Assembly: GCF_002019695.1 (NCBI RefSeq)
Contig: NZ_KV917376.1
Location: forward strand, 2,816,030 to 2,880,029
Length of the DNA stretch: 64,000 nucleotides
Direction of reading: 5' to 3'
DNA from: Evansella clarkii
GTDB taxonomy: Bacteria; Bacillota; Bacilli; Bacillales; Salisediminibacteriaceae
Made by a program: the position numbers and the translations under genes. The notes below the pieces were generated by a model. That model was not told the origin of the DNA. It searched no databases and saw nothing but the letters and a program-made list of their open reading frames with translations. Below, piece by piece: positions 1-8,718 of the stretch. How positions within the stretch are numbered: the stretch's first letter is position 1; every line of letters begins with the position of its first letter.

Positions 1-1
1 T

Positions 2-235
2 GAAGTAATTCAGATGCTTTCTGAGAGAAGGGAAAAAATACGGTCTCTTTATGATGGAAGCAACGTGGGACCGGGGAAAAGTATACAAAAAATAAAAGAA
101 GAAAATGAGAAATTGCAAACAGAGCTTGCACGGCTAAAACAGGAACATGAAATTGTTAAAAATGACTATCAGTTAATGATCAATGTAGTAGAACGTGCTG
201 CTAAACGGACACACGCTCAGGTTTCAGCAAAATAA
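2..235 (+). CDS. RsfA-family transcriptional regulator, C-terminal part (5' end outside window)
   Basis: The reading frame is open from the left edge to the stop at 233-235, so the gene is cut by the window. The visible ~77 residues are charged and heptad-like, with a run rich in K, E and L (about residues 28-50) followed by a short helix ending in ERAAKRTHAQ. This matches the C-terminal coiled coil of the RsfA/YlbO family of prespore regulators; the N-terminal Myb-like DNA-binding domain would lie upstream. The neighbours ylbP and panE are the same as next to ylbO in B. subtilis, which supports the call. Family assignment rests on the tail plus synteny only. Confidence 0.6.
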   Translation, partial: EVIQMLSERREKIRSLYDGSNVGPGKSIQKIKEENEKLQTELARLKQEHEIVKNDYQLMINVVERAAKRTHAQVSAK

Positions 236-238
236 TAA

Positions 239-275
239 GCATCCACCAACTTGTTGGTGGATGCTTTACTTTTTT
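239..275 (+). terminator. Rho-independent terminator between convergent genes
   Basis: An 11-bp perfect stem (GCATCCACCAA with its complement, loop CTTG) is followed by a T-rich tail. It lies 3 nt after the stop of the regulator gene and faces the end of ylbP, so it may serve both strands, although the T tail favours the plus strand. Confidence 0.85.
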
Positions 276-337
276 CTTTTCGCAGTATCTACTTTTGGTA
301 CGACGGCCTCCGCGATGGAGGAACTCCCTGATTACTC

Positions 338-820
338 CTATTTGGCTGAGTGTTGTTCAGAGACCCCTTCAGGGAACCAGACATAAGGGTTTTCCCCTCG
401 GTCTCTCTCTTCTACATAAGAAAGAGGTTCGAAGCCCATTTTTTCCCAGAAGGCGTCGGAGCGCTGTCTTGCATTGGTTTTAACTGGAAGTCCAAGGCTT
501 TTTGCGAAATCTACCAGGTTCTTCCCAATCCCTTTACCCTGGTATGCGGGAAGGACTTCGAGTTTCCAAAGCTCGTAATAGTCCTGTTTTGGGTCAAAAT
601 ATTCGTCAAATTTCTTGTCTATTTTATATAAGCTCATTCTGCCGACGAGCTTGTTACCGAAATATACTCCGTAAAAGGGAGACTCGCTGTCATTTTCAAT
701 AATATTGCCCTCGAGGTCTTCCTTCATTGACAGCTCCTGCTGTCCATATTCCCGGAAATTCTCGAATTCTTCTAATGTTTTAAAGTTTACATGTAAGCGG
801 ACAACCTCGTAATTTTCCAT
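338..820 (-). CDS. ylbP: GNAT-family N-acetyltransferase YlbP
   Basis: A 160-residue protein with a GNAT fold. The acetyl-CoA binding motif A is visible as LEVLPAYQGKGIGKNLVDFA at about residues 87-106, followed by a short C-terminal strand ending in WFPEG. It belongs to the YlbP group found beside panE in Bacillus; the acetyl acceptor is unknown. It is transcribed toward the RsfA-type gene and away from panE. A GGAGGGG ribosome binding site sits just upstream of the ATG (plus-strand 827-833). Length agrees with the family. Confidence 0.85.
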   Translation of the reverse strand: MENYEVVRLHVNFKTLEEFENFREYGQQELSMKEDLEGNIIENDSESPFYGVYFGNKLVGRMSLYKIDKKFDEYFDPKQDYYELWKLEVLPAYQGKGIGKNLVDFAKSLGLPVKTNARQRSDAFWEKMGFEPLSYVEERDRGENPYVWFPEGVSEQHSAK

Positions 821-999
821 GAATACCCCTCCACTGCTAGATCGTATTTTGACAATGAAATAATGAAAAAATAAATTATCTATATATTATTATAATTTAA
901 AAAAGCTTAAAAAGAAAATAAATATAATTTATATGCTCTGTCAATATATAGTTATATGCTAAAATAATTACAACTAAAGACCTTATGGGAGGTGAGGAG

Positions 1000-1893
1000 T
1001 TGAGAATAGCAATAATCGGCGGAGGGGCTGTGGGGCTGCTTACGGGAGGGTACCTTTCTTTAAGCGGGCATCATATACATATCATTACGAGGACGGAAGA
1101 ACAGGCCGATATCCTTAACAGTAAGGGGCTTAACCTGGAAACCGGGAATGGGGTTGAAACCGTATGTGTTAATGCAGAGCACCATGCTTCCGCCGAATAT
1201 ATGGATTGTGATTTATGGATAGTTACTTTAAAGCAAACGGTGCTTGATAGTTTTCTGGCAAAATGGCGGGATGTGGAAGGGCTCCCTCCTGTATTATTCC
1301 TTCAGAATGGCATGGGCCACATGGAGAAAGCAGAAAAAACACTTCGCTCCAGCCTGTATGCGGGGGCGGTAACTCACGGAGCTCTGAAAACGGGGCTTAA
1401 TAGTGTTAAACACACCGGTAAAGGAGATATACATATTGGGCTTTGGCGAGGCTGTAAACTGGACCTCGCAGCTCAGCTTACTATACCTGATTCCTTTCCT
1501 GTATACGAGACCGGGGACATACAGCTAATGCTGAAAAGGAAACTCCTTGTTAATCTCTCTGTAAACCCGCTCACTGCTCTTTACAGAGTGAAAAATGGAG
1601 AACTGCTGGAAAACCCGGAGTGGGCGAAAAATGTAAAAGCGGTTTTTAGCGAGGGAGTCAGTGTACTGGGGCTTGATGAAAAAGAATGGGATAGAGTGGA
1701 AGCCGTTATTACACGGACGGGAGAAAATGAATCCTCTATGCTAGGGGATGTAAAAAGCGGGAGGAAGACAGAAACAGAAGCAATTACCGGTTATATAATG
1801 CAACTTGCGGCGGAGCGAGGCCTGGAAATGCCTGTAACGTCGTTTTTACACAGATCAATTACAGGTATTCATGGGAGAGGAGATACAAAGTGA
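1000..1893 (+). CDS. panE: 2-dehydropantoate 2-reductase (ketopantoate reductase)
   Basis: A 297-residue NADPH-dependent reductase of the pantothenate (CoA) pathway that reduces 2-dehydropantoate to pantoate. The Rossmann motif GGGAVG follows at once after the start, and the conserved lysine of LKQT and the QNGMGH segment near residue 105 match the PanE/ApbA family. I chose the TTG at 1000 because GGGAGGTGAGG lies immediately upstream and the product then starts MRIAIIGGG; an in-frame ATG at 985 would place the ribosome binding site inside the gene. The stop overlaps the next start (GTGA), so it is coupled to the downstream DUF3397 gene. B. subtilis ylbQ is the positional equivalent and may be one of two paralogues in the genome. 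Confidence 0.88.
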   Translation: MRIAIIGGGAVGLLTGGYLSLSGHHIHIITRTEEQADILNSKGLNLETGNGVETVCVNAEHHASAEYMDCDLWIVTLKQTVLDSFLAKWRDVEGLPPVLFLQNGMGHMEKAEKTLRSSLYAGAVTHGALKTGLNSVKHTGKGDIHIGLWRGCKLDLAAQLTIPDSFPVYETGDIQLMLKRKLLVNLSVNPLTALYRVKNGELLENPEWAKNVKAVFSEGVSVLGLDEKEWDRVEAVITRTGENESSMLGDVKSGRKTETEAITGYIMQLAAERGLEMPVTSFLHRSITGIHGRGDTK

Positions 1894-2291
1894 ATAATAT
1901 TAGCGAAATATTCGCTGTAATTGCGGCGACACTTGTTACTATTCCGTTGCTCGGTTTGTATTTTGTTTATTTAGCTGCTGTAAAAACTACAAGAAATAAG
2001 GTTTTCTCTTTAAAACTGGCGGTTGACTGCACGGCTCTGTTGTTTATGGCGGCTGTTTATTTTCTGATTCTGGAAATCTGGGGTGTTCATCTCCTTTGGG
2101 TATTTATACTTTTTTTTCTTGCTTCAGCTGTTATTTTTACAATCATGCACTGGAAAGTATATGAAGATATCTATATCAGGAAGGTTATAAAAGGAGTGTG
2201 GAGATTTCAGTTTTTTGTATTCCTTCTGGCCTATTTTGCGCTTATTCTGTACGGGATGTTTACCAGCATTTACGCTTTCGCTGCAGAGTAA
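1890..2291 (+). CDS. DUF3397 family membrane protein
   Basis: A 133-residue protein with about four hydrophobic segments (near residues 5-27, 37-57, 62-82 and 105-127) and few polar stretches, so an integral membrane protein. It starts at GTG 1890, overlapping the panE stop by 4 nt, with GGAGAGGAG upstream. Proteins of the DUF3397 family commonly occur between panE and bshC in Bacillaceae, which fits this position. No function is known. Confidence 0.7.
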   Translation: MNNISEIFAVIAATLVTIPLLGLYFVYLAAVKTTRNKVFSLKLAVDCTALLFMAAVYFLILEIWGVHLLWVFILFFLASAVIFTIMHWKVYEDIYIRKVIKGVWRFQFFVFLLAYFALILYGMFTSIYAFAAE

Positions 2292-2300
2292 GCAGGAACG

Positions 2301-2329
2301 TTGGTAGAGACCCTGAAGTCTGATATAAT
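2301..2329 (+). promoter_or_regulatory. Predicted sigma-A promoter for bshC
   Basis: TTGGTA at 2301-2306 and TATAAT at 2324-2329 are separated by 17 nt, with TG at the extended -10 position (2321-2322). It lies about 70 nt before the bshC start, in the gap after the DUF3397 gene. Confidence 0.6.
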
Positions 2330-2401
2330 GAAACAGATTATTGCGTGAGACGAAATAACTCCTCTTCACCATCATGACTAAGTGAAAGGTTGAATGAATA
2401 A

Positions 2402-4027
2402 ATGAAGATAGAAGTGAAGGAAATTGACTCGCAGCCTTTTATAGGAAAATACATAAATAACGATCCGGAAATACTGGAATTCTATGATTACCCATTAACA
2501 GAGGGAGGCAGAACCGAGCGCCTGAAAGAACTTAGCTCCAGAAGATTTAATCGACAGTCACTTGTGAAAGTGCTTCACAGCTTTAATAAAAGATATACTG
2601 ATTGTGAGAATACCTTCCGGCAAATTAGCCGTCTGGGGGAAAAGGATGCAGTTGTAGTAGTGGGCGGACAGCAGGCAGGATTATTAACAGGTCCCGTATA
2701 CACGGTAAACAAAATACTTTCCATTTTGGCGGAAGCTGAAAGGCTGGAAGAAAAACACGACGTTCCGGTTATACCCGTCTTCTGGATAGCTGGGGAAGAC
2801 CATGATATAGATGAAGTGAACCACTTTTATTTTCCGGACAGACAGTCATCCAGAAAGTTCGTTATTCCGGAGAAAAACAATGTGAAAATCCCTGTATCCA
2901 AGAGGAAGATTTCCCGCGAAGAAGCAGAACGGCTTATTAATGAGGCACTGAGATGCCTTCCTGAAACAGAATACACTAAAGAATTATACAGTTCTCTGTT
3001 AGATGAATTTAAAGATGAATTTACATATGTAGACTGGTTTGCACTGCTGATTCACAGGATTTTTGAAGGAACGGGCCTGGTCCTGATGGATTCAGATGAT
3101 TCTGCTATCAGAGAAATTGAAAAACCCTTCTTCTTGAAGATGATAAAGAATAACGACGCGATCAGGGAAGCATTTTACGAAGGGGCAAGTACATTTGAAA
3201 GAGCCGGATTTGGAACTCCAATAGAAAAAGATCTCCATAACTCTCATATTTTTATTCATGAGCAAGGCCAGAGGTATCTCATGGCAAATCGGGGCGGCCT
3301 GTTCCATGAAAAAAATGGCGAAAAAAAATGGACAACGGAAGAGCTGTTGGAAATATGCAGCAAGGAACCATGGCTGTTCAGCAACAACGTTGTTACCCGA
3401 CCTGTCATGCAGGATATGCTTCTTCCTGTTGCGGCTTTTATTGCAGGCCCAGGTGAGATGAAATACTGGGGAGTGCTGAAGCAGGTGTTCAGCAGCATGG
3501 GAATAAAAATGCCGCTCATTTATCCGAGAGTGCACATTAGCTTCATTACCCGCAGAGTGGAGAAAAACCTTGCTTCCATACAACTGTCTCCGGAAACAGT
3601 GCTGAAAAATGGTGTCCGGGAAGAAAAGGAAGCATGGTTCAAGGAAAAACAAACGATAAACGTTGAAGAAGTTTTCAGCAAGGCGGAAGAAAAGCTCGAC
3701 CAAACAATGGATGATATTTCTGCTGCTTTCCCACCTGCAGGGCGTGAAGCGGATCACCTTCATAAAAAGCATGCCGCGATAGCCGCGGCTGCTCTTAACA
3801 GGTATAAGAATGACATGGAGAAGCTGATTCATAAGCAGCATGAAGCTGTGCTGATTAAATATGATGAGACAGAATCAGAGCTTAAACCTGATGGAAACCT
3901 CCAGGAACGTCATTTAAATATCTTTCCATACCTGAATATGTATGGAACTGATTTATTGCTCAGAGTCCTTAAAAATATAAGAAAGCAGAAAGACGTAGCG
4001 GGAAAACATTTGTTTGTTTATCTGTAA
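2402..4027 (+). CDS. bshC: Bacillithiol biosynthesis cysteine-adding enzyme BshC
   Basis: A 541-residue protein, the usual BshC length. It adds cysteine to glucosaminyl-malate, the last step of bacillithiol synthesis, in the cytoplasm. Recognisable features are the GGQQAGLLTGP motif near residue 85, VIPVFWIAGEDHD near residue 125 (nucleotidyl-transferase-like core with HxxH/GEDHD signature), and a charged coiled-coil region near residues 400-480. It sits just upstream of mraZ as yllA does in B. subtilis. The ribosome binding site before ATG 2402 is weak. Relevance within the window: the FosB domain encoded at 52,216 would use the thiol made by this pathway. Confidence 0.95.
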   Translation: MKIEVKEIDSQPFIGKYINNDPEILEFYDYPLTEGGRTERLKELSSRRFNRQSLVKVLHSFNKRYTDCENTFRQISRLGEKDAVVVVGGQQAGLLTGPVYTVNKILSILAEAERLEEKHDVPVIPVFWIAGEDHDIDEVNHFYFPDRQSSRKFVIPEKNNVKIPVSKRKISREEAERLINEALRCLPETEYTKELYSSLLDEFKDEFTYVDWFALLIHRIFEGTGLVLMDSDDSAIREIEKPFFLKMIKNNDAIREAFYEGASTFERAGFGTPIEKDLHNSHIFIHEQGQRYLMANRGGLFHEKNGEKKWTTEELLEICSKEPWLFSNNVVTRPVMQDMLLPVAAFIAGPGEMKYWGVLKQVFSSMGIKMPLIYPRVHISFITRRVEKNLASIQLSPETVLKNGVREEKEAWFKEKQTINVEEVFSKAEEKLDQTMDDISAAFPPAGREADHLHKKHAAIAAAALNRYKNDMEKLIHKQHEAVLIKYDETESELKPDGNLQERHLNIFPYLNMYGTDLLLRVLKNIRKQKDVAGKHLFVYL

Positions 4028-4138
4028 AAGATTCCGCAGGGGGGCGCGTGGGTAACATAAGTAGTTAAAGCAGTGTACCCTCCCTGGATCGCAAGTAGTT
4101 TCAATGCTTTGGAGAAAATCGAGGATATGCTGATAACA

Positions 4139-4318
4139 GAACGGGGAACCGCTGCACCACCCAGAAGTACCCTTTTACTAGATTTATCGGAACGAGGAAC
4201 CGTTACCCCACCATCGCCACCCTTTTTTCATTGGGGGGTCCCCCACCATTGACCACCTTTTTTTCAATGTGGAGGATCTCCCCGCCGTCGACCACCTTTT
4301 TATCAATGTAGAGGATCC
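4139..4318 (+). repeat. Degenerate short tandem repeats in the bshC-mraZ gap
   Basis: The 459-nt gap 4028-4486 contains no gene. GAACGGGGAACCG at 4139 recurs as GAACGAGGAACCG at 4190 (period 51). These run into three looser units of about 37-40 bp, each with a CACC core, a T-run, CAATG(T/G) and GAGGATC or GGGGGTC (starting near 4207, 4241 and 4279). Units differ in sequence, so this is an old, diverged array. No coding potential or function is evident. Confidence 0.6.
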
Positions 4319-4364
4319 AAAATCCCCTTACTGTTTTTAAACTTAAAAGTGTAAGTGTACGAAA

Positions 4365-4404
4365 GAAAATTCTGCAGCCTGCAGGGTTTTCTTTTCTTTT
4401 TTTA
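4365..4404 (+). terminator. Rho-independent terminator upstream of mraZ
   Basis: A 12-bp stem (arms 4365-4376 and 4380-4391, two G-T pairs, 3-nt loop) is followed by TTTTCTTTTTTT. It would end transcription from bshC and insulate the dcw promoter. Confidence 0.8.
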
Positions 4405-4421
4405 ACTTTTTTTCATTTCCA

Positions 4422-4467
4422 AGTGGTTTATAGTGGGGGGATGTGGTAAATTAGTGTTATAAAGTGG
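4422..4467 (+). promoter_or_regulatory. MraZ-type operator repeats and dcw promoter
   Basis: AGTGG at 4422 and 4432 and TGTGG at 4442 are spaced by exactly 10 bp, and a further AGTGG lies at 4463 (AGTGT at 4453 is a weaker unit). MraZ binds short GTGG/TGGG direct repeats on one helix face upstream of its own gene, so this is a probable autorepression operator. An extended -10 (TG at 4455-4456, TATAAA at 4458-4463) lies inside the repeats without a good -35, which would let MraZ block initiation. The AGGAGGTGGAG ribosome binding site follows at 4472. Confidence 0.7.
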
Positions 4468-4486
4468 GGATAGGAGGTGGAGTTTC

Positions 4487-4918
4487 ATGTTCATGGGCGA
4501 GTATCATCATAATATTGATGAGAAAGGCAGGATGATTATCCCTGCAAAATTTCGCGAAGAACTTGGAACCACCTTCGTCGTTACAAGGGGAATGGACAAA
4601 TGCCTGTTTGTTTATCCGGAACAGGAATGGAAACAATTAGAGCAAAAGCTTAAAACGCTCCCATTTACAAAAAAAGATGCGAGAGCGTTTACGCGTTTTT
4701 TCTTTTCCGGAGCTGCTGAATGCGGACTTGATAAACAAGGAAGAGTAAATATAGCGCCAACTTTGCGTACATATGCCAGTCTTGAAAAAGAATGTGTTGT
4801 AATCGGGGTTTCCAATCGGGTGGAAATCTGGAGTAAAACTATTTGGGAAGAATATTTTGCGGAATCTGAGGAATCCTTCGGAGAGATTGCAGAAGGTATA
4901 GTGGATTTTGAACTGTAA
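4487..4918 (+). CDS. mraZ: Transcriptional regulator MraZ
   Basis: 143 residues, same as B. subtilis MraZ. Two AbrB-like (MraZ/SpoVT) half-domains are visible: residues 1-50 with [16 protein letters not shown] and residues 70-125 with the second copy containing the LDKQGRVNI motif. It is a DNA-binding regulator of the division and cell wall cluster and first gene of that operon. The start MFMGEY is the family's usual one and has a strong AGGAGGTGG site upstream. Operator-like 10-bp repeats precede it. Confidence 0.97.
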   Translation: MFMGEYHHNIDEKGRMIIPAKFREELGTTFVVTRGMDKCLFVYPEQEWKQLEQKLKTLPFTKKDARAFTRFFFSGAAECGLDKQGRVNIAPTLRTYASLEKECVVIGVSNRVEIWSKTIWEEYFAESEESFGEIAEGIVDFEL

Positions 4919-4943
4919 TACTCACAGACAGGAGGAAATGTAT

Positions 4944-5876
4944 TTGTTTGAACATGAAACGGTTCTTAAAGAAGAGACAGTGAAGGGCCTGAATATAGAT
5001 CCTGGCGGGGTCTATGTCGACTGTACCCTCGGGGGAGGGGGACACAGTGAAAGGATTCTCTCTGAGCTTGGTGATAATGGCAGGCTGATCGCTTTCGACC
5101 AGGATGAAAAAGCGTTGAGTTTTGCAAAAGAACGCCTGGCACCGTATAAAGACAAAGTTACCTTTGTCCATAGTAATTTTGAACACCTTAATGAGAAACT
5201 GGACGAACTTCATATTGATAAAGTGGATGGGTTCGTCTTTGATCTTGGAGTTTCGTCCCCTCAGTTTGATGAGCCGGAAAGAGGTTTCAGTTACCGGTTT
5301 GACGCTCCTTTAGATATGCGGATGGACCGGGGGCAGTCTCTGTCTGCATACGAGGTAGTAAATGAATGGGCCTTCGAAGATCTCGTACGGATTATTGCCA
5401 GATACGGGGAAGAACGGTTCGCAAAACAGATTGCAAGAAAAATTGAAAAAAGGCGGGAAACTGAACCGGTGAAAACAACTTTTGAGCTGGTTGAAGTTAT
5501 TAAAGAAGCTATCCCGGCACCAGCCAGACGGAAAGGCGGACACCCGGCTAAGAGGACATTCCAGGCGATCAGAATCGCTGTAAATGATGAATTAAATGTT
5601 TTTGAAAAAGCTTTAAATGATGCAATTAACAGGACAGGCTCAGGAGGGAGGATAGCAGTAATAACCTTTCATTCTTTAGAAGACAGAATATGCAAGCAGG
5701 TATTTAAACGGAGAAGCACTCCGGAGGCGCTGCCGAAAGATTTACCTGTAATTCCTGAGTCGTTTGAACCGGAACTGAAATTAATAAACAGAAAACCTAT
5801 ACTTGCCGATGAAAAAGAATTAGAAAAAAATAATCGGGCATCTTCTGCTAAGCTGAGGATTGCTGAGAAAAAATAA
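4944..5876 (+). CDS. rsmH: 16S rRNA (cytosine(1402)-N(4))-methyltransferase RsmH
   Basis: A 310-residue SAM-dependent enzyme (MraW) that methylates C1402 of 16S rRNA. The SAM motif [11 protein letters not shown] lies near residue 30, and [10 protein letters not shown] near 100 and [10 protein letters not shown] near 245 are family signatures. I chose TTG 4944: AGGAGG at 4930-4935 is 8 nt upstream and the product begins [12 protein letters not shown], like homologues; ATG 4938 lies only 2 nt from the site. Follows mraZ by 25 nt and precedes ftsL by 15 nt. Confidence 0.95.
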   Translation: MFEHETVLKEETVKGLNIDPGGVYVDCTLGGGGHSERILSELGDNGRLIAFDQDEKALSFAKERLAPYKDKVTFVHSNFEHLNEKLDELHIDKVDGFVFDLGVSSPQFDEPERGFSYRFDAPLDMRMDRGQSLSAYEVVNEWAFEDLVRIIARYGEERFAKQIARKIEKRRETEPVKTTFELVEVIKEAIPAPARRKGGHPAKRTFQAIRIAVNDELNVFEKALNDAINRTGSGGRIAVITFHSLEDRICKQVFKRRSTPEALPKDLPVIPESFEPELKLINRKPILADEKELEKNNRASSAKLRIAEKK

Positions 5877-5891
5877 CCGGGGGTATGAAAT

Positions 5892-6257
5892 ATGAGTCCA
5901 CTTGTACAAAAACAGGCTCCATACACTTCTGTCCAGCCGCAGCGAGAGAGAAGAACAGTAACAAAAAGGGTTTATAAAGGGAGAGTTACAAAGGGAGAGA
6001 AGCTAATTTACATAGTGGCTTCTGCAGCTTTTGTGTTTGCCCTGTGTTTAATTTTATCTAACTATGCATCCATTTATATGACGAACCACGAAATCCAGCA
6101 GACTGAGGTTGATATCAGCCAGCAGACGGGAGTCAATGAATCGCTGAGCCTGCAGGTGATGGAACTGTCTGATCCGGAACGTATTTTATCCGAAGCTAAA
6201 GACATGGGAATGGTTCTGAATGAGGAGAACGTAAGATTTACCCACCAGAATGAATAA
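5892..6257 (+). CDS. ftsL: Cell division protein FtsL
   Basis: A 121-residue bitopic membrane protein: basic cytoplasmic N-terminus (about residues 1-37), one membrane segment (about 38-58), then an extracytoplasmic coiled coil with leucine-type heptads ending in MGMVLNEENVRF. In the divisome it pairs with DivIC and acts with DivIB and PBP2B. Sequence identity in this family is low, so the call rests on topology, size and place between rsmH and pbpB. Confidence 0.9.
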   Translation: MSPLVQKQAPYTSVQPQRERRTVTKRVYKGRVTKGEKLIYIVASAAFVFALCLILSNYASIYMTNHEIQQTEVDISQQTGVNESLSLQVMELSDPERILSEAKDMGMVLNEENVRFTHQNE

Positions 6258-6293
6258 TTTTATCAGCAGGAGTTTTGAATGGGGGCAGGGTGA

Positions 6294-8534
6294 ATGGAAG
6301 AGAGAAAGAGCCCTTTAGTGACCAAAAGAGCGCTGTTCGTGTTTTTGGTAGTTATACTCGGAACAGCGCTACTTTTTACAAGATTTATTTATATCCAGGC
6401 TGCCAAGGAAGTTCAGGGGTATGATTTGCAGGAGATTATTGAACAGCGATGGTCCCAGACGAGGGTTCTGGAGGGGAAGCGAGGAACTATTTTTGACAGA
6501 AATGGGGATGCCCTCGCAGAAGAAGTTACCTCCTACTCTGTAGTTGCTATTCTTGATGAAAGATATAGCGACAGAGTGGAGGACCCTGCTGAGACCGCAA
6601 GAAAGCTGAGCACTGTACTCGATATTGAACAGTCTGTTATTGAAGGCTACCTCACTTCGGGTATTGAGAACGGTCGGGTGCAGGTCGAACTTGGTCCTAA
6701 GGCAAAGTTTTTAAGTTATGAAACGAAAGAAGAAATCGAAGCACTTGAGCTGGCAGGAATTCAGCTGAGGACTGACCCGAGGAGGTACTATCCTAAACAA
6801 ATGTTTGCTTCCCATATTCTTGGCTATACAGAACGTGATATGTCTGAGGCGAGAATGGGTCTTGAAAGCAGCCTGAATGATTATTTACAGGAAGAAGAAG
6901 GCAGCATTTCCTATCAGAAAGACGGCAGGAACCGCAGGCTTCCAAACGCTGAGGAGATTATTGATCCCCCGGAAAATGGGCATGATGTTTATTTGACACT
7001 GGATACGCGAATCCAGATGGCAATTGAACAAACAATGAATCAGGTGGAAGAAGAGTTCAGTCCGGAACGGGTGATGACTGTAGTTGCAAATGCGAAGACC
7101 GGTGAGATACTCGGCATGTCCAACCGTCCCAGCTTCAATCCGAACCAGTATGAGTCCATTGAAAATTACACCAACTATAATATTTCGTCCAGGTTCGAAC
7201 CTGGCTCTACGATGAAAATATTCACAGTTGCTGCGGCAATTGAAGAAGGTGTATATGACGGGGATGCTTTATTCAAGTCAGGTTCATATGAACTTGGTGA
7301 CCACTCGATAAGGGACCACTATAGAGGAGGGTGGGGAGAAATCACTTATGATGAGGGCTTCCGGCGTTCATCTAACGTGGCTATGTCCATCCTTGCCCTG
7401 GATAAACTTGGTCCTGAAAAGTTATATGAGTATATAGACAAATTTGGATTTAATGCACCTACCGGGATTGAACTGCCTAATGAAGCAAACAGCCAGATTG
7501 CCAGGCAATGGCGCAGTGACGCTGCTACGACTTCTTTTGGCCAGGGGAGTGCTGTAACACCAATTCAGCAGGTGCAGGCAGCTACAGCAATTGCGAATAA
7601 TGGAACGATGATGAAGCCTTACGTTATTGACAAAATAGTGAATAGCGACAACGGAACAGTAGTTGTGGAAGGAGAACCGGAAGCTGCAGGTAATCCTGTT
7701 TCTGAGGAGACTTCCCGTCAGGTGCTTGAGCTTATGGAAACAGTTGTTTCAGATGAAGACGGAACAGGGAGACCTTATGCAATTGAAGGATTTAATGTGG
7801 CGGGAAAAACCGGTACGGCTGAAATTATTCGTGAGGACGGTCCAGGGTACATGACCGGGCACGGTAATTTTATTTATTCCTTCCTGGGCATGGCGCCTGC
7901 AGAGGACCCTGAAATCATTGTATATGTAGCTGTCGACCGTCCGAAACTGGATCTTGATGAACCTGGGAACCTTCCTGTTTCAATGATATTCAAATCGGTA
8001 ATGAACCAGAGTCTTCAGTATTTAAATATCGCTCCTACAGAAACAATTGGAAATAATGAAGATGAGGCAAATATTCTTGAAGATTTCACAGGATCAGTTG
8101 CAGAAGAGGCTGAAGAGCACCTTACAGATGCTGGTCTGAAACCCATTCTTATCGGAGAGGGTACTGAGATTACAGGGCAGTTTCCTCGTCCGGGCATAGG
8201 AATTCTCAACGGAGAAAGAGTTCTGTTAATGACCGATAGTGAAGAAATTCTTATGCCTGACATGGATGGCTGGTCTCAGAGATATTTATTTGCATTCCAG
8301 GAACTTACCGGAATTACTGCTGAAACATCCGGTAATGGATTCGTTTATTCCCAGACTCCAGACCCTGGCACAAGCCTTGCAGGTGCTGACCGGATTAAGG
8401 CTGCTCTTTCTGTCCCTGGGGAAAGGGAAGAAGAAGCTGCTGAGGTACCGGAAGAATCCGGGGAAGAAATTGATGAAGCTGATGAAGCCGGGGAAGATGG
8501 TAACGAGGAAGAAGAAGAGTTTTTCATGGATTAG
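6294..8534 (+). CDS. pbpB: Penicillin-binding protein 2B (septal transpeptidase) with acidic tail
   Basis: A 746-residue class B PBP, the septum-specific transpeptidase partnered with FtsL and DivIB. One membrane anchor at about 13-33; PBP dimerisation domain about 55-220; transpeptidase domain with catalytic Ser305 and Lys308 (STMK), SSN at 359-361 and KTG at 505-507. Two PASTA-like repeats follow at about 585-645 and 648-705. Residues ~707-746 form a tail very rich in Glu and Asp, absent from the 716-residue B. subtilis protein (from memory), and extracellular by topology. A strong terminator follows, separating it from spoVD. Confidence 0.95.
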   Translation: MEERKSPLVTKRALFVFLVVILGTALLFTRFIYIQAAKEVQGYDLQEIIEQRWSQTRVLEGKRGTIFDRNGDALAEEVTSYSVVAILDERYSDRVEDPAETARKLSTVLDIEQSVIEGYLTSGIENGRVQVELGPKAKFLSYETKEEIEALELAGIQLRTDPRRYYPKQMFASHILGYTERDMSEARMGLESSLNDYLQEEEGSISYQKDGRNRRLPNAEEIIDPPENGHDVYLTLDTRIQMAIEQTMNQVEEEFSPERVMTVVANAKTGEILGMSNRPSFNPNQYESIENYTNYNISSRFEPGSTMKIFTVAAAIEEGVYDGDALFKSGSYELGDHSIRDHYRGGWGEITYDEGFRRSSNVAMSILALDKLGPEKLYEYIDKFGFNAPTGIELPNEANSQIARQWRSDAATTSFGQGSAVTPIQQVQAATAIANNGTMMKPYVIDKIVNSDNGTVVVEGEPEAAGNPVSEETSRQVLELMETVVSDEDGTGRPYAIEGFNVAGKTGTAEIIREDGPGYMTGHGNFIYSFLGMAPAEDPEIIVYVAVDRPKLDLDEPGNLPVSMIFKSVMNQSLQYLNIAPTETIGNNEDEANILEDFTGSVAEEAEEHLTDAGLKPILIGEGTEITGQFPRPGIGILNGERVLLMTDSEEILMPDMDGWSQRYLFAFQELTGITAETSGNGFVYSQTPDPGTSLAGADRIKAALSVPGEREEEAAEVPEESGEEIDEADEAGEDGNEEEEEFFMD

Positions 8535-8566
8535 TGAAGCTTTTTAAATTACGTATATGCATGTAA

Positions 8567-8606
8567 AAAACAAAGGACAGGTTCTATCCTGTCCTTTGTT
8601 TTCATA
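8567..8606 (+). terminator. Rho-independent terminator between pbpB and spoVD
   Basis: A 15-bp perfect stem (arms 8567-8581 and 8588-8602, 6-nt loop) with A-rich 5' arm and T-rich 3' arm. It divides the division half of the operon from the sporulation PBP gene, which is expected to be under mother-cell control. Confidence 0.9.
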
Positions 8607-8718
8607 TGTCTGAACCAAGCCGGAGTGTTTTTACATTCAATATCCTGTAAAAACTGCCGCAGTAGTTTTCTCCGTGCAGGAGAGGAAACTAAAATTTGCC
8701 CATAACGGGAGGTTCGGT

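Noticed and set aside
3092..3841. A 249-codon open frame on the minus strand opposite bshC
   Set aside because: It lies fully inside a well-supported gene, its product is rich in Cys, His and Phe in no domain-like pattern, and no ribosome binding site was seen.
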